Positions 12,144 through 22,352 of a stretch of DNA of 64,000 bases are shown one piece after another. Under the pieces are notes generated by a model. It made no database searches and had not been told where the DNA came from. It saw nothing but the letters and a program-made list of their open reading frames with translations. Position numbers and translations under genes: made by a program. The DNA comes from Syncephalis plumigaleata (taxonomy: Eukaryota; Zoopagomycota; Zoopagomycetes; Zoopagales; Piptocephalidaceae). Where the stretch lies: the NCBI GenBank assembly GCA_025201365.1, contig JAIXMF010000006.1, forward strand, positions 806,001-870,000. Reading direction: 5' to 3'. The stretch's first letter is position 1. Every line of letters begins with the position of its first letter.

Positions 12144-13227
12144 TCATATATCTAATGAACTAAACATCCAATTGTCATCATCTAATGATTCGACAACCTT
12201 ATCGAGTTCTGCCATATCACTGTCAAATGTACGATTAAGCGGTGTATTAATCTTGATACACCATTCTAGATGATCATATAATTGATCTAGTAGTTAGTAT
12301 GATAGATTATTAAATAAATACTTGTGTATTACTCTTACCTTCATTACAGAATGATGCTTGTGATAATCGAGCATATTGCAATGTTTCAGCCCATGCACCT
12401 TCTCGTTGAAAGTCATTATCTTTACATCATTATGATTATTACTAGTGCTACTATTGCTGTAGATATTGTTAATACTTACATTGATGACTAGTAGTATGAT
12501 AGAATTGAGATAGATCATATAGATGTGATGCATCCAATGGTATATATTGTGATGTCGTTCGTGATAATGGTGTATGATTATGATTAGAGGACCTTGTAGG
12601 TACTTGTACAATAGATCGACGATCCATTCGTGTTAGATGATTTGATGTAGATGATGTTGTCGGTGTTGTGGCTGCTGCTGCCGTTAATCGTGCCAGTAAA
12701 TTAGCTGGTCGATGATCACGACGTGATACTATGTTAAATGGTGTAAATGTCTGACGTACACTCCTACTATGTCGATGAGGAGTGGGTGAATCGGGTGCTG
12801 CATTCGGTGCTGATCTAGCGGAATGCGGTGCTGATGGTGGAGTGGCAAGTATAGATTGTGCGCGTGGTGGTGTCTCCAATGGATTGATGGCACGTTGACG
12901 TGTAGCAGTAGCAGTAGCAGTAGCAGTAGTAGTATTATTATTATTACGCGGGGATGGTGTACGTTGATCTGATCGATGTTGACTCGTTCGCGTACCCTCT
13001 ATTGTCGAGTCAGTACGTGACGCTATCTGACTACGACGTCGTTTCGGTAGATCGTTGAATACATGTGTAGGTGTAGGATAGGGATCACCAAGATAAAAGT
13101 TTGATAATTGCGAGTGAAGTACCTGATCCTTGATCATTTGGCAGAATTCATCATTAGACAACTCACGCTGAGGATCGTCTTCTTCCTCCTCCTCGGGTAT
13201 TTCCATAGATTCAAACTCTTCATCCAT
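12144..13227 (-). CDS. Unrecognised low-complexity Ser/Thr/Pro-rich protein
   Basis: Three exons. The first runs from 13227 to about 12480, the second covers roughly 12355-12410 and the third ends with TGA at 12144. The N-terminus is acidic (MDEEFESMEIPEEEEEDDP) and leads to LSNDEFCQMIKDQVLHSQLS. A long basic, Thr/Ser/Pro-rich disordered middle follows with several TP and SP sites and an Ala-Thr repeat from GTAGCA repeats. The spliced C-terminus is helical (DFQREGAWAETLQYARLSQA, LEWCIKINTPLNRTF) and acidic. I do not recognise a family. The SP/TP density and basic patches would suit a nuclear phosphoprotein, but that is inference. It converges on SmF and diverges from the TMF-like gene. Confidence 0.75.
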
Positions 13228-13589
13228 AGTTGACTATGATAATCATAGAATAAGCATATAGTGTCAAGACGTGTTGAGTAAGATGAATGCAATAACAAGA
13301 AGAAAGAAATAAACAGCAAGTGTAAACAACAACTTTGTTGACGTATATCCATCATAATGTTCGATGATGATGTTTCATTATCCGCTCTATATCTCATTCC
13401 ACATCAGCTACAACCTATATGATTCTGTCACACCTACAAAGGGAATATTCTTCCTAGTCATCCCTATATATACTGGTGGTTACTTGCTTATTCACTTTCT
13501 TTTTCGTCATCTATTCTATCGTCTGTCTATTCTATCTTGTTATAGGCACGTATACACACAACTAGTACGAGTGTACTACTATCGTGGTT

Positions 13590-16500
13590 ATGAGTGCCTC
13601 TAAAGAGACTGGTAGCTTGCCAGTAAGTCGAACGGCATCACCGGCTCCATCGGAGGAAGACCGCGTAGGACCGCCCTCCTCGACGGGAAAGGCACACTGG
13701 ACCGGTCTATTTCGACAAGCGGTCTCGTCAATGGAACAGCATATTGATCGTGTACTCGACACACCAACGTCTCGACCTAGTTCGGGTAAGTATAGCTCGA
13801 GTAATGACATGACTTATCGCTCATAATTCACGGTCACGTCGACTGTGCGTGTATAGCAACAAGTGTGCCGGATCGTTCTAGTCCGGCTCCGATAGAACCT
13901 GCGGAGAGCAGTGATACACGATTGGCTCGTCGATTAGAGGCTACAGTGCGACAATCATTAAATCGTCGTATACCAGATGATAATGTATCAGATACAGCGA
14001 GTAAATCACAGCAACCACAACAGCGATCATCATCTGCTTCATCAAATAGTGTTAAATTAGAATCTGATACGGAACAGAATGAGACAGAAAAGAATGACAT
14101 AACAACGGATGAGACAGCTGCATCGGATGATATGGAAAGTCAAATGGAGAACACTTCATCAACAATGGAAGATGAAGAAAAGGAGAGTGCTACATTAAAT
14201 AACGATATAGAAGTTACTACAATAACGGATACGGAGCATAAGTCATCATCAGAAACAGCGCAGGATGATAAGGAGACTAAGCAATCACTTGATAGTATTA
14301 GTCGGCAACACTCTGATACAGTAGATGATGATACTATAGTTACGACGAATGATCAGTCACCAGCAACTACTTCTAACGATGATCATATTAATGACACAAA
14401 TGATGAAGAAAATATATGGTTGCGCGATCGTATTCGTGCTTTGGAATCGCAGATTGAGAGTCAGGCAGGTACCAAGTAAATATGAACAACAATTGTAAAT
14501 TAATTAGAATTGATCTAGAAAGAAACTGCGGAACGTGTACTATCTCAGCAACGTGTCATTGATGAGCAAACACAACAATTGGCACAGAAGAATGAGCAAA
14601 TTGCAGGATTGTTGAAAGAAGGTGGGGTTACTTGGTGTATTGCTACATAATCGATAATAGCTAATGGATAGTTATATTAGGCGAGAGTTTGGCTAAACGA
14701 GAATTGAAATCGAATAGTACGGTTAAGAAGCTGCAAACTCAACTTAAGGAAGTGGAAAGGAAGAATAGTACTTTGGAACGACAACTAGCGAGTAGTAAAG
14801 AGGAGATTACGAAGTTGACACAAAAATTTACTCAATCGAATGATGCGGAAAAGCGTATGAGTGGTAAGTTGATGATGCATTTCTACTATCGAATAATAAT
14901 TCGATCTATGCCTTATAGAACAATTAAAGAAGCTACGACAAGGATATGAGCAACTAATAAAGAAAAGGAATAAACTTGAAGCGGAAAACACAGAGTTGAC
15001 AAATAACCAGCAAGTATTACAGGTATATTGCTCGTACACATACACATGTATATGTAATATGGATATGGATGATTGATATAATCAATAATTAGGCATCTAT
15101 AGAAAGTTTGCAAGATGAAGTGAAACGAGAACAAGAGCGTGGACAAAACATTCAAGTACAGCTTAATGATGAGGCATTAGTTAAGGAAGTGAGTAGTTGA
15201 TCCTACAAACGAGATGACCACTAATCGTGACTATAACAGAAAAGTAAAGCGGAACATTTAGAGCAACAGTTATCGAGTGTGAATAAGGAATATGAAGAGG
15301 AAAAGTCGCGAATGAACAATGAGGTAATACATATATATACCTATACATATATATATAGTTAGATAACTAGTTGAAAATAGATCACTAGTTTACGTAATGC
15401 ATTAAAGACTGCCGAGAATGATATTAATGAGCATGAGGAGACATTACGTGATGAGATACGGGTAAGTTTTCTATTGTACAGCATGCGTATATTGCTATGG
15501 TTATTAATGAATTAAAAAAATAACTAGCGCTTACGTAAACGAGCCGAAGAAGCAGAGGCACGTGTGGATGAATTATTAACGAGCCATGATGACACGTCAG
15601 CAAGGGAATTGCAACAGGAGCTTGAAACATTACGTGTCCAGCATACGGATAGTCTTCAACTATGGAAACGACAGGAGGAAGAGTAAGTTCGAGCCGAGTG
15701 ACACGTTAAACTAACTAGCTGTTAACATTATACCGTGTAAAGACTACGCAACAGCACAGGAAGACTGGAGCGACAATATACGAATGAACAGAATCAAAAG
15801 ATGAATCTACAGAAGAAGGTGGAGGAAATGGTAGGTGAAGGAAGTGATTGAAGGCGCCTATTTTCATATGACTAATGGGATTGCTACGCTGATTACAGAC
15901 CGCTGAACTAAATAGACGAAAAGACAAGGAAATGGAATACGTGAATAAGATTAATGAATTGACTGGTAACAATAAGGTATTGGAACAGATCATAAATACG
16001 AGTGTGTACACTTATATCGCGACAATAATAGGAGTATGCGAGTAATAAGCAACAGTTGGAAGCGAGGATAGCTCAACTAGAGGAGAAGATGGCACGCGAG
16101 AAACAGAAATACGAGTCGCAATCGTCTAGACTTGCCTCTAAATCTACGGTAACATTATAGGATAAATATGTAACTGCGTATATATCCGTATAATTGATGG
16201 ATATCTGTTTGTAATATAGGAACAATCAAGCGAGAGAAAGACACCATCAATACGTCGATCCGATGGCTCAGTGACAAAAGATGAAAATGATGTCGCTCCT
16301 ATTGTACCGCAATCGATATCGAACAATTCATCGGAAAATATCATATCTTGTGTAACACAACCAGTTAATGAGGAGGTATTAGCTTATGTCGCTTTCTATC
16401 CACCGATTCATGTATTAACACTGTGTCTATGCCAATTAGATGGAGCATGAACGACGTGCAAGTATAAGTACCTCGCTTAGCAATTCACGACAGAGCATAG

Positions 16501-16933
16501 ATAGTGTAAGATCAACGGGAACCGACTTGCCTGCGGCAAATACACGTAGATTAGAGGGACAGGTTATTTCGTTACAAGCAAAGCTACAACAAATAACGCG
16601 TAGTCGAGAGGAGATGCTTGACCAGTTGGTCGAGATGACACGTCGCGCGGAGAGACTCGATGACACGCTGGCATCACTCGAGACGATCGAGGCTGACCGG
16701 TCCAAATTACGCGATGACTACGAAGCGGCACAGTTGCAATTGAAAACACAAGCCGTCGAGATTAACGAATTGAAAGTAAGTACCATGTGAGAATGGCTCG
16801 TCGCTAGCTAACGAGTGATCAGACGGATATGACGGAAATGAAAGAGGTATACCGACAACAAGTGTCAAGCCTTATCAATAAGATCGAGGAGTATTCACGG
16901 ATGAATAGCACGGTAATCGGTGGTTCCACATAG
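13590..16933 (+). CDS. TMF/Sgm1-type coiled-coil golgin
   Basis: About fifteen short exons with consistent phases encode roughly 850 aa. The N-terminus is Ser/Pro-rich with a helix (HWTGLFRQAVSSMEQHIDRV). A Ser/Thr/Asp/Glu-rich disordered part follows (13857-14467), then several hundred residues of heptad coiled coil (LKKLRQGYEQLIKKRNKLEA, LEQQLSSVNKEYEEEKSR). The C-terminal segment, LEGQVISLQAKL to DMTEMKEVYRQQVSSLINKI, has the layout and ending of the TMF TATA-binding/Rab6-binding coiled-coil domain (mammalian TMF1, yeast Sgm1). TMF golgins tether vesicles at the Golgi through Rab6/Ypt6. Assignment rests on that end domain and coiled-coil architecture, so another golgin is the main alternative. 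Confidence 0.78.
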
Positions 16934-18188
16934 GATGCCGCGTAATTGTGACAAGATGAATAGACGTCATAGTAGCTTGTCACTAAACGATAACATCAAA
17001 GTATGTAGCGTGTATGCAACAATTAATAAGCCTGACTTTTATTCATTAGATAACCTATCTTTAGCCTAGTTTTGTTATTTAGAATAAATAATAATAATAA
17101 TAATAGGCTAGAGTAGTATGGCTGTATTCAACAGTAGTTCCTTATTCATATGCTTGTTTGTTAACCAGTGTTTATTCAGTATCAATGATCAAGTATCATG
17201 CGCATAATAATGACTTCATAACACACTACCGGTAGTTGTAGCAGCATGCTATTATTGTCTATCGTTCACCATTCTTCAATGGTCGTTAACACACACACGC
17301 ATTAATTATCTACATGACAATAAACGCAGTGATCCATTGCATAATACTAGCACTCAATGTGACTATCTTGACACTCACCCGATGCATGTCTAATTCAATC
17401 GTAATAATTCATTTGTTGTACATTCATGTGGGGAGAGGAATGGATACATGATACATTCTAAGCAAAGGTGGCAATGCAATCATGCAATAGGTGACGTGAA
17501 CAGCCTATGTCAATGTTGCTTCATGCATTCGGATTGCGTTCAACAATAGACAGAAACAACCTAAGCACGTATTCCTCCATCTAATTGGTAATGATCTGCT
17601 CAATGTACTATCCCGATGCTACTTTCCATTATTTCGTTGATATAGTCCCACATGTATGATTTGAAACTTGAAAATAACGAAGAGGCATTTCTCTATTTGT
17701 GTACACAATCCAGTACAACGGTCCTGTTGTGCAGAAATCAATAATCGATTGCACTATTTCCTCGTGGCAGAGCATACTGCATGAACATTACTGGCTAGCT
17801 CTAATTATAGCTAACAGCGCAAACGTATACTAAAGGACTTGAATTGTCGATACTGGTATTGCTTGACCTTACGCATCTGAACTATACGTTAATTAACAGG
17901 AACAGGTTGACCTATGTTTGTTCGGACAACCATATACTAGTTGTAGTAGATGATTGATAGTTCGAGCGCGTTGATATTCATCATTGACAAAATGCAAACC
18001 AGTTGAAGTGGTCTAGGCCTATTAGTCGAGAGGTGAAAGTATCGCTGAACATTCGCGTCCATGGATCTGTATGGAACGATATCTGAATGATGTTCGCCAA
18101 ACTCTGAATTAGCACGTCTGTAGAAGCAGCCTGTATTGTCTATAATGATATTATAGCACTCCATAAGATATCTCGCCATTACTTTAGC
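16934..18188. other. Intergenic, no supported gene
   Basis: About 1.25 kb with a TAA/AAT microsatellite near 17085-17105 and otherwise unremarkable mixed sequence. A 96-codon frame on the minus strand (17937-18227) overlaps the TATA box of the next gene and lacks coding signs. The stretch probably serves as upstream region for the peptide gene at 18322. Confidence 0.5.
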
Positions 18189-18197
18189 TATAAATAA
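18189..18197 (+). promoter_or_regulatory. TATA box of secreted peptide gene
   Basis: TATAAATAA lies 133 bp upstream of the ATG at 18322. The same type of element precedes other secreted-protein genes in the window at nearly the same distance. Confidence 0.65.
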
Positions 18198-18321
18198 GGC
18201 GCTCTTGATGCCTCTCACTTGGTACATTCATCCGCATTCACTTATCCTATTCTGATCTAGCTACACTATACACGCTTATTCTAGTTTACTCATCTATCTA
18301 TTCAATTGAGCCAACATTAAC

Positions 18322-18465
18322 ATGAAGCTCTCTGCCGTTCTCGCTATTGCCGTCGCCGTTGTTGTCGCTAGTCTGGCCACCGTTGAAGCCGGTCCCGTTC
18401 TAGATCGTCGTGCTCCTGAACCTCTTTATCCTAAGGGCAAACTTCGAGGATGGGGTTTCTGGTAG
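18322..18465 (+). CDS. Secreted 47-aa prepropeptide with a dibasic site
   Basis: An intronless 48-codon ORF. The first ~23 residues (MKLSAVLAIAVAVVVASLA, then TVEA) form a textbook signal peptide with a likely Ala-x-Ala-like cut before Gly-Pro. The remainder is 24 residues. It contains Leu-Asp-Arg-Arg, a Kex2-type dibasic site, after which only APEPLYPKGKLRGWGFW is left. No cysteine is present. Such a layout fits a processed secreted peptide, either pheromone-like signal or antimicrobial. It resembles no named family that I can assert. A consensus TATA box precedes it at 18189 and the codon use is clean. Coding status is inferred from signal peptide, TATA box and isolation, not homology. Confidence 0.7.
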   Translation: MKLSAVLAIAVAVVVASLATVEAGPVLDRRAPEPLYPKGKLRGWGFW

Positions 18466-19016
18466 ACACGACTAGAACATTATCAAGTGGATATATAAGT
18501 ACTACGAGTCCCTCATTTAGTGTCCATGCCATTCAAGTCATTATTCCTTGGTACAACAACAGCAAATATATCTACAAGTCCATTCAATCGCTTATTGAAT
18601 AAATATGTCGTATTGATCATTATAATTATTATAATTATTTGAATACCCTATGATGTTATCTAGCTTACTCATTCAAGAATGTATAAACGCAATAGTATCA
18701 TCTTCTATTTCTTCATTGCTTTGATGTTTTGTATGAGCAATGATATTAAGTGAATACACGAGTATAGACATTCATGTTTAAGATAAAGCATTATTATTAC
18801 ATTTGTAAGCAACCAGACGATAAATAAATGGTTCAAATCAATGAATACCGCACAGGAATAACAATTACAAATGGCCCTATTCCTATTCCTAAGAAATCAT
18901 TATTGATATCTATCTAATAAACAATCCTACTAATGTTATAACCATGATATTTAGTGCAAACATTACAACGTATTCGCATATTGTATTCTAAGCACTTTTA
19001 CAACGCGTATTCTTTA
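18466..19016. other. Intergenic between two 3' ends
   Basis: About 550 bp of AT-rich sequence holding the 3' regions of the peptide gene and of the convergent RBR-zinc-finger gene. AATAAA-like poly(A) signals are present near 18598. No gene is seen. Confidence 0.5.
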
Positions 19017-21111
19017 TTAGCAGCTTCCATATTGCTGATGAAGATACATATCATTTTCATCGTTAAATACATGTCCACAGCATGTAAATACATCATGAGT
19101 GGTCGTTTCGTAATGATTCTCAAGACCATAGTGATCTTCAAATACACCATAGCAATAATAACAAATATTTTGTTCTAAGCACTGCATAAAATCCATATTT
19201 GTGCACGTATCTGGACAAGCCATAATTTCGTCCAAATCAATATTTAAGTTGTGCCTTTTGATCTCTCTTTCTCGGACTCTCTTAAAGGCTTTAACGTACT
19301 TAGTATGGCATAATGAACGGCTTCGATGTTTATCAAACTCATCTTCATCCTCGAATAAGCGACCGCAACAATAGTAAACCGGATGCATAACTGTATTTCG
19401 ATAGTGATATTCCAGCTTATCATGGCTATCAAACCGTCTATCACAGTAATAACATCGCCTCTCCAATATACTGTACGCCATACTAAAAGATCGAAATTCG
19501 CTCAATTTTCTCAATACTTCATTAATGTCGAGATTGCATAATGTAAAATCATTAACGGTTAATGCTTCTTCTTCGTCTTCGTCGTCGTAATATTCTTCAT
19601 CTTCGTCTTCATCTTCTTCTGTGCTTTCATAGTCATGATTATCATCTTCTAGCTGACAGTTTGAGGAATATTGATGTCGTGTAAGTGAATTGTTGGTTTG
19701 AAATAGTTTACCGCAACAGTAATAAACATCATGATGCTTAACAGTTTCCAAATGTTGTTTGAGCTGGTCAATATTAGCAAGTGTAGCAGGACAATACATG
19801 CAGCTGGAATTATGCAAACTCTCATAAAGCCATGGTGGGAGTCTATGTTCTGGAATCCGGAGCAGGTTGTGGAAGTTTATATTGATTTCACGAGCTTTCT
19901 GTACTCGTGGTCGTTGCTTCTGCGGCTGTTGAACTTGCACCGGCTGTACTTGTACTGGTGGTACTGGTCGCCATTGTACTGGCTGAGCTTGCCATTGTAC
20001 TGGCTGTACTTGTACTGGTTGTACTGGTTGAACTTGTGCTGCTTGTGCTTGTACTGGTTGTACTGGTTGTGCTTCTCGATCATTCTGTGCCAATATCAAC
20101 ATGTCTTCATCCCATAGATCACATTTGCCTGTACTGCATAGCTTTGTTATTTCATTCCATGATGAACCGCATTTATAGCAACTACGTCGTACCAGTGTTA
20201 GTTATAACTTCTTGATGCACCACTACATTCATCGCCACTACTTACAATTGATGACCGCAATGACAAGTGATATGATTACAGCCATATCTCAGTTCTACTA
20301 GTGCTTGACACTTTGTGCATCGACACCATTTGTTATCCTTGGCCATTGCTAATATGCTGCTGTCTTCGGTGTTTTTCCGTGCATCGGGTAGTGCTTTATA
20401 CTGAGCACACGAATAGCCTACCATCATCGTAGCAATAGTAGTAGTTAATATCAGTATGCTCCACATCTAGTATAACTATCCCACCATTATGCCATAGACA
20501 TGTGCATTTAGTACAGATTGCATAATGGCAATGGGTGCATTCGGCCAAGCAGTCATTGGCCCGTGACAGCTGGGATATAGTGAACACTTTACTGCATCGT
20601 TTGTTGGGACAATACATCTAGTGAGTTCATCATTCATTAGTCTACTCGATATCCTCATATACATATCTACTATAAACCAGCTTACCTTTCCATTCATGTT
20701 GCTTTCCTCTTTCTTACGCTTCCATAAATCGTAGTCTTTTGCGGTGAGTAGTGATTGCACATGCTTTTCCGTTATTTCATACTGACACTCTGGAATTGGA
20801 CAGCACAAAGGAAAAGGGTTGGTTCCGTCGTGTAGTTTGGTCGTAACATACTTGTTCATACATGTGTCGCAATAGCCATGTCTACAACTGAGGAACTGGC
20901 CATGTACCGGTCCACGACTACTACCAGCATTAGTCGTGGCAGTTACGAATTTGCTGTAGCAAATGCCACATTCAAAAGACACCGGCTTTGCCTCCGGTTG
21001 AACGCCAGCTACTTTAAGGAAGTCTACACGAGAGACAGTGTTCTCTTCCTCGTCACTGCAATTAGCAATAGTTTGCAAAGCTCCCTTTCCTTTCTGTTTA
21101 GCAGCAGCCAT
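19017..21111 (-). CDS. RBR E3 ubiquitin ligase fused to PVQ repeats and tandem zinc fingers
   Basis: Four exons, 21111-20686, 20617-20485, 20417-20246 and 20181-19017, encode 631 aa with consistent phases. Residues ~46-110 form RING1 (FECGICYSKF, LSCRHGYCDTCMNKYV), ~143-200 the IBR (CPNKRCSKVF, CTHCHYAICTKC, WHNGYSCAQY), and ~215-262 RING2 (CTKCQALVELRYGCNHITCH, then CGHQFCYKCGSSW). The Cys in GCNHITC is the expected thioester catalytic residue. Exon 4 runs from RING2 directly into a Pro-Val-Gln repeat (~281-327) and then three modules. Each module pairs a C2H2-like finger (CxxC-x12-H-x5/6-H) with a CCG-x-x-F...H-x5-C motif (for example CCGKLFQTNNSLTRH). An acidic Glu/Asp run separates the first two. 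The ligase part resembles Ariadne-type enzymes; the tail is a non-standard partner. Confidence 0.9.
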
Positions 21112-22352
21112 ATTGCGTAATAATAAAAAAGAAATCAGCAAATACAAATTAGTTCGGAGAGAACGATTTTATTTTTCTCCACGTGACTTGCGGTCATTGC
21201 ATTGGCGGGAATAGCTGCTAGTCTAAAAGGAGTTCAAAGCAAAGAAAATCTTGACTATGCTTCTATCTAGTATACTAACATGCAGATATCCTATGTATAT
21301 ATGTATTTATCATTGTAACAGTAATTGTATGGAGATATTTGTGAAGTGTTTATTGATTAATGTGAATAAAGATAACAAAATTCAATGTTAACCAATAGAG
21401 ATGTTTATGAAGTCCATTCTTAGGTAACTGGATAGCCAGTGTCATTTGTGATAGAAGGATTGAATAAACTATGTTGATAATGCTTACGGTTAATTGCATA
21501 GATAGCAACGAGTGAACAAATAGAATACACGATAAACAATGTAATAAACAAGCAGTAACTAGTAGAATGACTGACTTGTCACGAACGAGCAAGGAATGAG
21601 CAAGGAAGGGTGCATGAACACGTATGTCAGTTTATTGGAAGAAGCAGCGTATGTTTGTATGCGGTAAATAGAGTATGTAAATGGCAGTAAACAAATAAAA
21701 ATACAAATAAAAGCATGACGTAGTGATGGCATACAAACAGATAACGGAAAAGAGTGGCAAAAGTAAAAGGTACATACTACAACGAGAGCAGTAAATGCTT
21801 ACGCATTGATAAATAAGCAGGACAGTGATAGAAAACAAAGGACTAGAACGAATAATAAACAAGGCTTATTGGTATAGTAATAATAACGACAAGTGAGCAT
21901 GTAGATAGATTAGAGGAAGAGGAACACAAAGAGATAAATAAACGTCATAGAGATAGTATGGCAGAATAGCTGCTATTGGGAATGTGTATGCTAAAGTGAA
22001 AGATGAAGTAGAATGTGAATGACATGAAGAAGACACGTATTACTGAGAAAGTAAAAGGAATAATTAGCATATGGTTAAGAGGAAGTAGACGTGTGTTGTT
22101 TACTGACAAGTGGAATGCAGTTGACATGAAGAAGACAGCATTGATAAAGAAATAAAGGAAGTAACAATGAAATGAATACTTAGAAATGGACCAGTAAATC
22201 ATTAATGTCATTAGACACTAATAAACTGCAAAAGTTACAGGCTAAATGCGCTAATTGGTTGGGGGAAACCCTGTAGATTGCTTCTCCCCTCCTCTCTTCG
22301 CTATAATACGTCACCTTTTCTTCCTTATCGTTGTCAGAAAGCTCTTGTGCAT
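21112..22352. other. Intergenic between divergent genes
   Basis: About 1.2 kb of A-rich sequence between the RBR ligase and the aminopeptidase. Several 76-88 codon frames on the minus strand (21350-22211) are made of Phe, Leu and Ile codons from A-rich DNA and lack coding signs. It probably contains both promoters. Confidence 0.5.

Noticed and set aside
17937-18227. 96-codon minus-strand ORF
   Set aside because: Overlaps the TATA box of the peptide gene, has no signal peptide or domain, and lacks the intron pattern of real genes.
19731-20215. Plus-strand ORFs of repeated Tyr/Leu/Trp or Val/Leu composition
   Set aside because: Antisense shadows of the Pro-Val-Gln repeat of the RBR-zinc-finger gene.
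21350-22211. Run of 76-88 codon Phe/Leu/Ile-rich minus-strand ORFs
   Set aside because: Arise from A-rich plus-strand sequence; no conserved motif, signal peptide with credible mature part, or splice signals.
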